A DNA stretch of 11,686 nucleotides from an uncultured Propionibacteriaceae bacterium (GCA_936941515.1 CAKZJI010000353.1:1-11686); one strand, 5' to 3'. Positions 1 through 6,861 are shown, counted from the stretch's first letter. The notes: a model not told the origin generated them from the letters alone. Numbers and translations are program-made.

Positions 1-1
1 G

Positions 2-172
2 GCTCGCGTTTTTGCCGAGGATCTTCGCAAGCGTTTGAACGCCACCGTCATCGTCGAGAACCGTTCCGGGCTGATGGAGTCGGCGCACGCGGCGAAGATC
101 GCCACAGAGCCCACGAGCCTACGCGACCTCGTTGCCGCGTACGGCCTCGGTGCCCAGGAGGTGGCAGCATGA
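2..172 (+). CDS. C-terminal fragment of an unidentified protein (possibly an ABC transporter ATP-binding subunit)
   Basis: The reading frame is open from the window edge and ends at TGA 170-172, leaving 56 residues. The tail is charged and helical (RVFAEDLRKRL..., ending in LRDLVAAYGL...AQEVAA) with no membrane segment and no catalytic motif in the visible part, so the family cannot be read directly. The stop overlaps the next start as ATGA (169-172), which implies one operon with translational coupling. The next gene resembles a small ABC-2-type permease, and such permeases usually follow their ATPase gene. An ABC ATP-binding subunit is therefore a reasonable guess from context only. The start and all diagnostic motifs lie outside the window. 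Confidence 0.6.
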   Translation, partial: ARVFAEDLRKRLNATVIVENRSGLMESAHAAKIATEPTSLRDLVAAYGLGAQEVAA

Positions 173-834
173 GACGCGCACTCGTCGTTCTGCGCATGAT
201 CCTGGCCCGTCGCATGTACGCGTGGTACTTCGTCCCTCTCTGGGCCCTCGGTCACCTGATACTCCGCCAGGTCATCTTCAAAGAAGGGGTGGGTACAACA
301 TCTGCGCTTGACTCACTCAGCTTAGCCTCAGGCGTCAACGTGTTATTTACATTCTCCACCTGCTTCCCACTGGCGATGGCGGTGGGGATCACCCGTCGCA
401 CCTATGTGATCGGCAACTTCCTCCACCACCTGCAGCAAACTGTCTACGTCACAGTTTTGCTAGCTGGGCTCATAGCCCTGGAGAGGGCCACGGCGGGCTG
501 GTTCCTGGGCCAAACGATCTTCGATGGGGACCACGGGAGCTGGTGGGGGACATTCACCTGGCTGACTCCCCTGAAGATTCTGGTGTTCTTGGCGGTGTTC
601 ACTTCTGCGAGAGCGTTCCATATGTGGCGGGGCATGCAGGCAATGCTCATCTACATGGTCGCACTCGGTGTCATCAGCATATCGGCGTATGTGCATGTGC
701 ACATGTGGTATGGCGATGTCCTAGACGCCCACTTCAACGACGTCTGGCTGGCGGCTCTCCTCGTCGTGCTCACGGTCCTCGGCCTGGCAATCACCTACCT
801 CGTCACCCGACAGATCAGCGTCCGGGACAGCTGA
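169..834 (+). CDS. Six-helix integral membrane protein, ABC-2-type permease-like
   Basis: The protein has 221 residues with about six hydrophobic helices (roughly 17-36, 55-74, 90-106, 131-149, 157-177, 193-213) and a short basic N-terminus. Between helices 2 and 3 lies GITRRTYVIGNF (73-84). This resembles the cytoplasmic G-(V/I)-(S/T)-R-R loop seen in many actinobacterial ABC-2-like permeases, and is the main sequence clue to function. The start is well fixed: AGGAGGT at 156-162 lies 6 nt before the ATG, and the ATG overlaps the previous stop. It is probably the membrane half of a transporter whose ATPase is encoded just upstream; the substrate is unknown. It contains at least two TTA leucine codons. 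A general membrane protein of another kind cannot be excluded. Confidence 0.75.
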   Translation: MRRALVVLRMILARRMYAWYFVPLWALGHLILRQVIFKEGVGTTSALDSLSLASGVNVLFTFSTCFPLAMAVGITRRTYVIGNFLHHLQQTVYVTVLLAGLIALERATAGWFLGQTIFDGDHGSWWGTFTWLTPLKILVFLAVFTSARAFHMWRGMQAMLIYMVALGVISISAYVHVHMWYGDVLDAHFNDVWLAALLVVLTVLGLAITYLVTRQISVRDS

Positions 835-847
835 ACGCCACCGGCCC

Positions 848-900
848 GCCTCGGCAGGACAGCCGAGGCAGGCTCAAGCCTCGCTCGGGAGCTTGCTCCC
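848..900 (+). terminator. Hairpin cluster, probable terminator of the upstream operon
   Basis: Three hairpins stand in a row just after the stop at 834. The first is GCCTCGGC (848-855) pairing perfectly with GCCGAGGC (862-869) around a 6-nt loop. The second is AGGC (870-873) with GCCT (878-881). The third is GGGAG (887-891) with CTCCC (896-900) around a CUUG tetraloop. There is no T-run, as is common for actinobacterial terminators. CGAGGC (864-869) can alternatively pair with GCCTCG (878-883), which would break the first hairpin. The cluster separates the permease operon from the next gene, which seems to have its own leaderless promoter. Confidence 0.5.
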
Positions 901-909
901 AGCCCCGCC

Positions 910-915
910 TATGCT
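910..915 (+). promoter_or_regulatory. Leaderless-type -10 element TATGCT
   Basis: TATGCT (a TANNNT hexamer) ends exactly 6 nt before the ATG at 922. No Shine-Dalgarno sequence lies near that ATG. This geometry is typical of actinobacterial leaderless transcripts, in which the RNA starts at the A of the start codon. No good -35 box is visible. Confidence 0.45.
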
Positions 916-921
916 CCTTGT

Positions 922-1569
922 ATGACCACACCGCCCAAGCCACGCACAGCCGTGCGCCCACTGCCTCCCCCACGCCGGCGGCGAGCGGGACTGGCGGCCG
1001 GGCTGGCAGTGGTCACCGTGCTGCTTCTCATCGGGGTGATCGGCCTGTTCGGGGGATGGGAGCCTGCCAGCCAGAGGGAGCTGCCGTCCGTTGAGCCTCT
1101 GGAGCCAGTGCACGTGGAGCCCTTTGACCTCGCCCTGATGAAGGCGTTCCAGGCGGATTCCGCGAAGCCAGCACTCCGCCACCAGGACAACATGCGGTGG
1201 CTGATCGTCACATTGGAGGCCAAGAACACCGTCGGCTTTCCCATATCACCCCGGCTTCTCACCGAATCCGTCCTGCTCACGGCACCTGAGGTCACATCAC
1301 CGGGAAAATCCTTGGAGCACGGCATTCCCGCCACGCAGGCGTTGAGATATCCGGATGGCCTCCGCCTGGCCAGCCCCCCACCCGACCTGCCGCAGAAGGT
1401 CATACTCGCCTGGCAGCAGAGCACGGCCGAGCCACCACCGGAGACCGTGACTATCACCCTGGTGCGCCACTCCTACGAAGACAGCTTTCTGTACGATTCA
1501 TTCAGATGGTTTGATCCCGAGGCTGTCGCGACGGCCACCTTGAAGGTGGAGGAGTTGAAGGAGCAGTGA
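922..1569 (+). CDS. Single-pass membrane-anchored protein 1 (basic N-terminus, extracytoplasmic beta-rich domain)
   Basis: The protein has 215 residues. A Pro/Arg-rich cytoplasmic head (1-22, positively charged) is followed by one hydrophobic segment (about 23-45) and an extracytoplasmic domain. The domain contains MRWLIVTLEAKN (91-102), LLTESVLLT (112-120) and PQKVILAWQ (157-165), reading as alternating beta strands. This recalls DUF4352-like Ig-fold domains, but the match is by impression only. It has no catalytic motif and no cysteine. The stop overlaps the GTG start of the next gene (GTGA 1566-1569). It starts a run of three similar anchored proteins, so a shared envelope role is likely, but the function is unknown. 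Confidence 0.75.
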   Translation: MTTPPKPRTAVRPLPPPRRRRAGLAAGLAVVTVLLLIGVIGLFGGWEPASQRELPSVEPLEPVHVEPFDLALMKAFQADSAKPALRHQDNMRWLIVTLEAKNTVGFPISPRLLTESVLLTAPEVTSPGKSLEHGIPATQALRYPDGLRLASPPPDLPQKVILAWQQSTAEPPPETVTITLVRHSYEDSFLYDSFRWFDPEAVATATLKVEELKEQ

Positions 1570-2186
1570 CCAATTTCCCGAACGCTCGGCCACGCCGCGC
1601 TGCCCCACGGCGGCCGATTGTCCCGGCACTGCTTTTGGCGCTGTTTCTGATTCTGGGCTCCATGGTGGCAGCGAAGTTGCCGACGCGGAAGCAGGTCACC
1701 ACATCACCCTTCCTGCGGCACGGGAGCATCGGGGAGCCTGTCAGGCTCCGCACCGGAACCGTGACTGTCAAGAATGTGCGTGGAACAACCGAGGTCGAGC
1801 ACACCATGGGGAACAGCGGAGAGGTCGCGAACACGACGGGCGTGTGGCTGGTCATCGACCTGGACTTCGTGGCCGCCGGCGAACAGCAGACGCTGCTGCA
1901 TCACCGCCTGCATGATCAGCAGGGCCGCATCTTCGGCGGTCCACAGGTTTTCCTCCACCAGTGCGGCCCCTCTCAGCCTGGGCTCATCCTCAGCTGCCCT
2001 CTCATCCTTGAGGTGCCCGAGGATGCCCTGCCAGGATCCGAGCTTCGGATATTCGCCTCATCCCCCGGCGAACCCGATGATGAGGCAGTCATCAACCTGG
2101 AACTTGATGACGCCGCGGCAGAGGCCATGGCCGCCAATGCTGAACGCATCGTCCTGTCAGACCCCGTTGTGAGGGGCAGAGCATGA
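1566..2186 (+). CDS. Single-pass membrane-anchored protein 2 (paralogue-like, GTG start)
   Basis: The protein has 206 residues starting at GTG 1566, which overlaps the previous stop. GGAGGAG (1548-1554) lies 11 nt upstream and a second purine run AAGGAG (1558-1563) lies closer. The layout is a basic head (RPRRAAPRRP, 8-17), one hydrophobic segment (about 18-36), then an extracytoplasmic beta-rich domain with GVWLVIDLDFVAAG (92-105), matching the strand motif of its neighbours. Cys133 and Cys144 could form a disulfide outside the membrane. The C-terminal third is acidic (ELDDAAAEA). It couples to the next gene by ATGA (2183-2186). The function is unknown; it is likely part of an envelope complex with the two flanking proteins. 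Confidence 0.75.
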   Translation: MTNFPNARPRRAAPRRPIVPALLLALFLILGSMVAAKLPTRKQVTTSPFLRHGSIGEPVRLRTGTVTVKNVRGTTEVEHTMGNSGEVANTTGVWLVIDLDFVAAGEQQTLLHHRLHDQQGRIFGGPQVFLHQCGPSQPGLILSCPLILEVPEDALPGSELRIFASSPGEPDDEAVINLELDDAAAEAMAANAERIVLSDPVVRGRA

Positions 2187-2803
2187 GCTCGGCCTGGTGG
2201 CGGCGGAACAGAGCCTGGCTGATCGCCCTGCCATTCCTGTTGGCGCTGGCGCTCCTGGCCAGCTCACAGCGGCTCATCAACTCCTATCTGCCCTGGGAAC
2301 CCTATATAGCGGTGACCGTGCGCGACGGTGAGATCGATTTCCGGCAGCGGCAGCGTCTGTCGGATGGCCAGGAGTTCGAACGCCGGGTCCATGTGCGGCT
2401 GCTGGGCGTCACTCAGACTGAGGAGTTCGACGGGATCATCGCCTCAGACGGCGCCACCCTGTGGCGGGTTGACCTGGAGTTCGAGGCAGCCCCAGACCAG
2501 CTTCTGGATCCCTGCACCATCGAGCTGGTTGCCAACAATGTCCGTTACTCAGCGAAGGCGGGCAAAGAACTGGCCACATCATCAAACTGGCGAGCTTCCC
2601 TCACAACCATCCGCTGCGTCCCCCAAGACACGCCAGGCCCAAAAATCGAGGCGTTCACCACCAACGTGAAAGAGAACACACCACCGCGGCCCACCCAGTG
2701 GAGCAACTCCGCCGCCCTAGCCCTGCCGACGGGGGTCACGCCAGAAAGCCTCATGTTGTGGTGGAGCACTCCCGAATACCTGCTGTTCCCGCTTGACCTG
2801 TGA
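2183..2803 (+). CDS. Single-pass membrane-anchored protein 3 (paralogue-like)
   Basis: The protein has 206 residues. The head is WWRRNR (5-10), followed by one hydrophobic segment (about 11-28) and an extracytoplasmic domain with VHVRLLGV (69-76) and TLWRVDLEFEA (92-102). The latter matches WLVIDLDFVA of the preceding protein and WLIVTLEAKN of the first. Cys111 and Cys145 may form a disulfide. The start overlaps the previous stop (ATGA), with a modest GAGGGG Shine-Dalgarno at 2171-2176. The last 87 bp overlap the 3' end of a gene on the opposite strand. The function is unknown; it completes the three-gene set. Confidence 0.75.
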   Translation: MSSAWWRRNRAWLIALPFLLALALLASSQRLINSYLPWEPYIAVTVRDGEIDFRQRQRLSDGQEFERRVHVRLLGVTQTEEFDGIIASDGATLWRVDLEFEAAPDQLLDPCTIELVANNVRYSAKAGKELATSSNWRASLTTIRCVPQDTPGPKIEAFTTNVKENTPPRPTQWSNSAALALPTGVTPESLMLWWSTPEYLLFPLDL

Positions 2804-4054
2804 TGCTCCCGGCACAGAGATCTCGCCGCGCTGCCCTGATGCGACCGCAGGCATTGGACGCCCACCCAGGATCAGGTTCAAGGCCGCCAGCAGGAGCCCC
2901 ACGGCGAGGATGAAATAAACCAGTTGCGCTCCCTGATCCAGGTACGGCAGCAATGTCACATGGGTTTTGGAATCTCGCGGGCCGACGAGGACCCGAAGCA
3001 GCCACGCCGCCCCCACCTGCGCCTGTCCCACTAGCAGGAACGAGACGCAGAACAGCACCAGGGAGACCATCCCAGCTGTCACCACCCGCGACGCCGCCGC
3101 CACGAAGTACTTCAAGGGCATCGCCACCGGCTCGACAGCCTCCAAAGCCACCTTCCGCGCACCCGCGGGCAGCGCCGTCAGTCGCCGCCCCAGCCTGGTT
3201 CCATCAAATCTCGCATCGCGGCGCTGAAGGTCTGCCTCGTAGCAGGCCGCTCCGATGGCCAGCCATGTCAACGGCTGCATCACCAGAGAGGTCACGCCAG
3301 AGGACAGGACACCCAGCGCATTGAAGCAGTCCAGGAGGAAGGGTCTCGCGGGTCCAATCCAGGCGAGAAAATACTCCCACTGTTGAGCCAGTGAGTCGAA
3401 GAACACACGGCTTCGAAGCCAGGCGGCCATCTCCTTCAGCTGGGTGATAAGCCCACGCACGAGCGCCATCATCCACAGAGCCTCCAGATAGGTAGCCACG
3501 AGGGACACGGCCACCGAACGGGTGGCGAGCTCCCTCAAGGCAATGAGCTTCCGCAGACCCAGGGCAGCGGCGATCAAAGCGAGGAGCCACCAGCCCTGGG
3601 CGTAGTTGAACCGTTCCGGGTTCAGATAAATCGAGTTGGACATGTCGTCGGCAACGATGTCCTGGACATACATCCGGGAATCCTGGAAAACAAGTCCTTC
3701 AGTGGTGTACAGCGCGATGAACGGCAGCATCATCTGCGATACAGCCCGCAGATGCTCACGCCATCTGTCCCCTGCGCTCGGGGGAACGGGCACATGCCGG
3801 AAGGCGGGAAGCGACTCAGCACCCAACCGCAGCATCAGCAGCAGCGAGAACAGGGTACACAGGGGAGCCAGGGGAAGAATCAGCACCCCCAGCAGCCCAT
3901 GGAACCGCGATGCCCAGACCGCGAGCCACAGGAATCCCATGCGGCCGATGGCCCCAATCAGGAACAGCCCCAGAAACTGGGGCCAGTGCGCGGCGAGCAC
4001 CCGGAGCATGTCGCCCCCCAGGCGACGCCACATTCCCAGCCAGGTTCTCACCAC
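2717..4054 (-). CDS. Large polytopic membrane protein of unknown function
   Basis: The protein has 445 residues with about seven hydrophobic helices (near 26-48, 52-75, 153-170, 186-204, 248-271, 325-343, 374-396). A long loop at about 76-150 contains YTTEGLVFQDSRMYVQDIV, and a hydrophilic tail runs from about 398 to 445. I recognise no transporter, polymerase or protease motif. The likely start is GTG at 4054, 9 bp after the stop of the phosphoesterase gene, so the two are probably co-transcribed. No strong Shine-Dalgarno is visible; a second GTG one codon on and an ATG at codon 8 are alternatives. The 3' end (28 codons plus stop) overlaps the convergent anchored-protein gene. It could act with the three anchored proteins, but only proximity suggests this. 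Confidence 0.75.
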   Translation of the reverse strand: MVRTWLGMWRRLGGDMLRVLAAHWPQFLGLFLIGAIGRMGFLWLAVWASRFHGLLGVLILPLAPLCTLFSLLLMLRLGAESLPAFRHVPVPPSAGDRWREHLRAVSQMMLPFIALYTTEGLVFQDSRMYVQDIVADDMSNSIYLNPERFNYAQGWWLLALIAAALGLRKLIALRELATRSVAVSLVATYLEALWMMALVRGLITQLKEMAAWLRSRVFFDSLAQQWEYFLAWIGPARPFLLDCFNALGVLSSGVTSLVMQPLTWLAIGAACYEADLQRRDARFDGTRLGRRLTALPAGARKVALEAVEPVAMPLKYFVAAASRVVTAGMVSLVLFCVSFLLVGQAQVGAAWLLRVLVGPRDSKTHVTLLPYLDQGAQLVYFILAVGLLLAALNLILGGRPMPAVASGQRGEISVPGASQVKREQQVFGSAPPQHEAFWRDPRRQG

Positions 4055-4063
4055 GAGATCATG

Positions 4064-5725
4064 CTACTTCGTGACGATCCGCCAGTTCTCGGTACCCGGC
4101 ACCGCAACGCCACGCTCCAGCGCCCAATCGATCAGCAGCTGGCGGATCTCCACCATGTCGTTGTACAGCACCGGGGCCGTCGAGACGTCGGGGTAGTCTC
4201 CCGCGCCGCTTCGCCGGTAGTGGTTCAGGGCGACGGCGAACCTCTCGTCGTCACGGACTGGGCTGCCGTCCGGGTGGCTGAGGTTGCGGATCCGGTGGCC
4301 GACGGGGCGGGTCAGGTCGATCTCGTAGCTCACACCCCAGGCGATGTCGTACTGATAGTCCCAGACGGTCAGCCCGTCACGTTCCGCCCCCGTCATCGTG
4401 GCGGGATCAAAGGCCACGCCCGGCGGCAGGTCGGCGTAGTAGCGGGCCGCATGCTCCAGGTGGGCACGCAGCTGCGCCCCCGTCAGCAGGACAGCTGCCA
4501 GGGTGTTGTCGAAGACGTAGATACCGGCCAGGTCCCGGATGCTCACCGTCCCCTCCGGAATGGCGGCGGTCCTGGAGGTCGGGGCGGTGAGGCTGACGAC
4601 CGGCAGCCCCGCGTATTCCCCGTCGGCCAGAGCCTCGGCGACGGTGGCGGCCTGGACCTGCTGGATGAACTCGATCGCCCCTGTTGCACGCCAGCACGAC
4701 TCGGCGGTGCTGAGCTCCCGCTCTGAGACGGCAACCTGCTGGTTCACGTAGGAGCGGGTCTTCTCGTGAGCCTGCGTCACCGCATCCACCACCTGCGTGA
4801 GGGGCTCCTGCCCCGCGACTGGCAGCGGGATGGCGCCCTGGACGGAGACGCTCCAGCCCTCGCCGTTGGGTTCGACATCAATCGTCGTCTCGGTGAGCCC
4901 GGCGGCGAGTGCCCTCGGCTGGGTCAGCAGCACCGACTGCCCGGTGGATTCGCAGGTGATCCACTGCTCGGGTGCGTCACGGTGGGTGTGGCCGATGACC
5001 ATCACATCAATGCCTGGAACCTGCTGGGCGATCTCCCGCGCCGGATTCTCCGAGGGAGCCTCGACGGTGGTGGCGTAGGTGGTCTGGCCGAGTCCTGCGT
5101 GGCTGAGCACCACGACGACGTCAGCGCCCAGTTCCCGCACCTGCGGCACCCAGTACGCGGCAGAGGCCACCATGTCGATGATGTCGGCCTGCCCCTCCAG
5201 GTGTGCGCGATCCCAGACCATGGAGCCCGGGGTGGTGAGCCCGACGATGCCGACGATCAGCTCACGACCGTCGATCACGCGCCTGACCAGAGTGAATGGC
5301 TGGAACAGGGGTTTGCGGGAGTGCGGGTCGAGGATGTTCGCGCCAAGCAGCGGCATCTCCAGCTGCTCCTCGAAGACCTGGAGCAGGTTCAGCCCATAGT
5401 TGAACTCGTGGTTGCCTATGTTGCAGGCGTCGTAGCCCATGGCGTTGAACGCCGCGGCCAGCGGATGCCGGACGCCGGTGTCGGTGATCGGCTCCTGCCG
5501 GGCATAGAAAGTGGCCAATGGGGTGCCCTGGAGGGTGTCGCCGTTGTCGACGAGCAGGACCCGCTCCGGACCGCGCTCTGCTCTGATCCGCTGGATGATG
5601 GTGGCTGCCTGCTCCAGCCCCAGCTCCTCGCCGTCCGGGGGCTGCCAGGGCCGGTCGCGGTAGTAGTCCCAGTTGAGGGCGTTGCCGTGGACATCGGTGG
5701 TGGCCAGCAGCGTGAGTTGCGACAT
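4064..5725 (-). CDS. CpdB/YfkN-type bifunctional metallophosphoesterase: 2',3'-cyclic nucleotide 2'-phosphodiesterase / 3'- or 5'-nucleotidase
   Basis: The protein has 553 residues in the two-domain order of the family. The N-terminal calcineurin-like phosphoesterase shows all metal-binding motifs: TTDVHG (Asp11, His13), DNGD (Asp63), GNHEFNYG (Asn105, His106), SHAG (His209) and GHTH (His246, His248). The C-terminal 5'-nucleotidase domain shows YDIAWGVSYEIDLTRPVGHRI (459-479) and ALNHYRRSGAGDYP (499-512). The motifs resemble CpdB more than UshA. It should hydrolyse 2',3'-cyclic nucleotides and nucleoside monophosphates to nucleoside and phosphate. The start is firm: TAGGAG (complement of 5731-5736) lies 5 nt upstream, an in-frame TAG sits 12 codons before the ATG, and no start codon lies between. 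There is therefore no signal peptide, unlike the usual exported forms. A 106-bp gap separates it from the regulator upstream. Confidence 0.93.
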   Translation of the reverse strand: MSQLTLLATTDVHGNALNWDYYRDRPWQPPDGEELGLEQAATIIQRIRAERGPERVLLVDNGDTLQGTPLATFYARQEPITDTGVRHPLAAAFNAMGYDACNIGNHEFNYGLNLLQVFEEQLEMPLLGANILDPHSRKPLFQPFTLVRRVIDGRELIVGIVGLTTPGSMVWDRAHLEGQADIIDMVASAAYWVPQVRELGADVVVVLSHAGLGQTTYATTVEAPSENPAREIAQQVPGIDVMVIGHTHRDAPEQWITCESTGQSVLLTQPRALAAGLTETTIDVEPNGEGWSVSVQGAIPLPVAGQEPLTQVVDAVTQAHEKTRSYVNQQVAVSERELSTAESCWRATGAIEFIQQVQAATVAEALADGEYAGLPVVSLTAPTSRTAAIPEGTVSIRDLAGIYVFDNTLAAVLLTGAQLRAHLEHAARYYADLPPGVAFDPATMTGAERDGLTVWDYQYDIAWGVSYEIDLTRPVGHRIRNLSHPDGSPVRDDERFAVALNHYRRSGAGDYPDVSTAPVLYNDMVEIRQLLIDWALERGVAVPGTENWRIVTK

Positions 5726-5831
5726 CGAAGCTCCTACCTGTTGGGCGATGGCACGAGCCTAGTGGCAAAACCCCTGGTCACCTGGCATCTCAAGACGGGA
5801 CGCTCAAGTTGTCACGACCCAGGCGATGCCC

Positions 5832-6482
5832 TCAGTCCACGACCACTCCGTTTTGGTAGGCCAGGATCACAAGCTGAGCCCTGTCTCTGACACCCAGCCG
5901 ACTGAGCAGCCGGGAGATGTAACTCTTCACTGTCGCAGGCGACAGCGAAAGCTCCTCGGCTATCTCGGCATTGCTCAGACCTTTCCCCACCAACTGCAGT
6001 AGCTGTAAGTCCTTGTCTGGAAGTTCAGTGATCACCTTTGAAGGTCTGTGTCCCTGCTCGTAGTGCGACAGCACACGTGTGATGAGCTTGGGAGACAGCA
6101 TGGACTCTCCCAGGTGAACCTGCTGGATAGCGTGCATGATCTCGCCACGTGTGCTCGTCTTCAGCAGGAATCCCGCGGCGCCAGCTTGCAGCGCCCCATG
6201 GAAGGTTGCCTCGTCCTCCAGCGAGGTGAGTGCGATGACCCGTGCCCGAAGGCCCAGGTCGACGATCCGCTGGGTCGCCTTGACGCCGTCGAGCACCGGC
6301 ATGTTGAGATCCATGAGCACCACATCAGGCTCAAGGCGACGGGCGGCGGAGACCGCCGCGAGCCCATTCGCCACAGCACCGACAACCTCAATGCCAGGCA
6401 TGGCGTCGACGACTCGCTGGATACGCTCACGCACCTGATCGTGATCATCCGCGATCAGAACCCGGACCTCAGCTTCACTCAT
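5832..6482 (-). CDS. NarL/FixJ-family response regulator
   Basis: The protein has 216 residues, the usual length for this family. The receiver domain (about 5-125) has the acidic pair Asp12/Asp13, phospho-acceptor Asp58 in MDLNMPVLDG, Thr86 and Lys108. The C-terminal LuxR-type helix-turn-helix (about 152-214) contains GLSNAEIAEELSLSPATVKSYISRL. On phosphorylation it should dimerise and bind DNA. The likely partner is the HisKA_3 kinase at 7158-8282, encoded on the opposite strand across about 675 bp. The ATG is fixed by an in-frame TAG four codons upstream and a leaderless-type TAGATT exactly 6 nt before the start. The phosphoesterase and membrane protein lie downstream in the same direction and may be co-transcribed. 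All key residues are present, so it should be functional. Confidence 0.95.
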   Translation of the reverse strand: MSEAEVRVLIADDHDQVRERIQRVVDAMPGIEVVGAVANGLAAVSAARRLEPDVVLMDLNMPVLDGVKATQRIVDLGLRARVIALTSLEDEATFHGALQAGAAGFLLKTSTRGEIMHAIQQVHLGESMLSPKLITRVLSHYEQGHRPSKVITELPDKDLQLLQLVGKGLSNAEIAEELSLSPATVKSYISRLLSRLGVRDRAQLVILAYQNGVVVD

Positions 6483-6488
6483 GCCCCC

Positions 6489-6494
6489 AATCTA
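6489..6494 (-). promoter_or_regulatory. Leaderless-type -10 element TAGATT of the response regulator
   Basis: On the minus strand TAGATT is followed by six bases (GGGGGC) and the ATG at 6482. The G-run touches the ATG, too close to work as a normal Shine-Dalgarno. The TANNNT-N6-ATG geometry matches the elements before 922 and 7158. The TAG of this hexamer is also the in-frame stop that rules out a longer N-terminus. Confidence 0.45.
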
Positions 6495-6629
6495 GCAATC
6501 CGCGCCCCAGAGCCCTCTGCCGAATCCCCCGAAGTTGATGCCAGCGTGCGCCCCTGAGCGATATGAGGTTAATTAGTTCTCGACGTCACAGACGACGGGA
6601 CACCCTGGCGAAGCCCACAAGCCCCGACA

Positions 6630-6647
6630 TCTGACCACCCCGTCAGA
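6630..6647. promoter_or_regulatory. Palindromic operator candidate TCTGAC-N6-GTCAGA
   Basis: TCTGAC (6630-6635) and GTCAGA (6642-6647) are perfect inverted repeats around a 6-bp spacer. The centre lies about 28 bp upstream of a candidate -10 (TACAAT, 6667-6672) of the peptide gene, a typical place for an activator or dimeric regulator. The 8-mer CTGACCAC inside it (6631-6638) recurs at 7129-7136 just upstream of the kinase gene. Binding by the neighbouring response regulator is an inference. Confidence 0.4.
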
Positions 6648-6666
6648 CATCGCCAATAGCACTACA

Positions 6667-6672
6667 TACAAT
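6667..6672 (+). promoter_or_regulatory. Candidate -10 box TACAAT for the small-peptide gene
   Basis: TACAAT differs from the TATAAT consensus at one position and lies 24 nt before the start codon at 6697. That leaves room for a short leader with a Shine-Dalgarno. No good -35 box is found at the usual distance, which would fit an activator-dependent promoter using the palindrome upstream. Confidence 0.35.
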
Positions 6673-6696
6673 AATCTTCACAGGATAGGAAAACCC

Positions 6697-6861
6697 ATGC
6701 TGCGCAAGCTGCTCGTTGCCGTTACCGTTGCTTTCACCGTTTTTACGCTCTCCGCCTTCTCACTCCCTCAGCAAACCCAGGAAGTTGCCTTCAGCACGTC
6801 GATCCACCAAGCCCATCCCACCAAGAGCATTTTGTGCTACATCATACGCAGATGTTGGTGA
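6697..6861 (+). CDS. Small secreted peptide precursor (54 aa), candidate signalling peptide
   Basis: The frame encodes 54 residues. It opens with a textbook signal peptide: MLRK, then a hydrophobic core (about 5-21), then a possible cleavage near AFS|LPQQ (22/23). The predicted exported part is about 30 residues, contains two cysteines (Cys47, Cys53) and ends in YIIRRCW. TAGGA (6686-6690) lies 6 nt before the ATG, a candidate -10 is at 6667, and a strong hairpin lies 60 nt after the stop. The gene sits between a response regulator and a histidine kinase, a common place for a peptide sensed by such systems. I recognise no family. The same frame stays open after the TGA to 7107, so a truncated longer gene is the main alternative. 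The pheromone role is inference. Confidence 0.5.
   Translation: MLRKLLVAVTVAFTVFTLSAFSLPQQTQEVAFSTSIHQAHPTKSILCYIIRRCW

Larger units (their letters stand above)
6483..6696. other. Divergent intergenic region between the regulator and the small-peptide gene
   Basis: This 214-bp region separates the minus-strand regulator from the plus-strand peptide gene and must hold both promoters. It contains the regulator's -10 element, a perfect 6+6 bp palindrome (6630-6647), a candidate -10 TACAAT (6667-6672) and the peptide's Shine-Dalgarno. The stretch around 6565-6580 is AT-rich (GGTTAATTAG). I see no RNA gene here. Confidence 0.6.

Noticed and set aside
3752..4726. A 324-codon open frame opposite the phosphoesterase and membrane-protein genes
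   Set aside because: It is antisense to two well-supported genes with clear motifs or membrane topology. Long antisense frames are expected in high-GC DNA, and its product is compositionally biased.
5740..5831. A terminator or promoter in the 106-bp gap between the regulator and the phosphoesterase
   Set aside because: Only a mismatched GGGTCG/CGTCCC pairing and no properly spaced promoter boxes are visible. Co-transcription or an undetected weak promoter cannot be separated by eye.
4766..5890. A 374-codon open frame antisense to the phosphoesterase gene
   Set aside because: It mirrors the codon structure of a gene with a complete set of catalytic motifs. It has no recognisable domain and no Shine-Dalgarno.
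6859..6861. Selenocysteine or programmed read-through at the peptide's TGA
   Set aside because: No SECIS-like element follows immediately, and a Trp-stop-Glu context is no known recoding signal. A real stop or a nonsense mutation is simpler.
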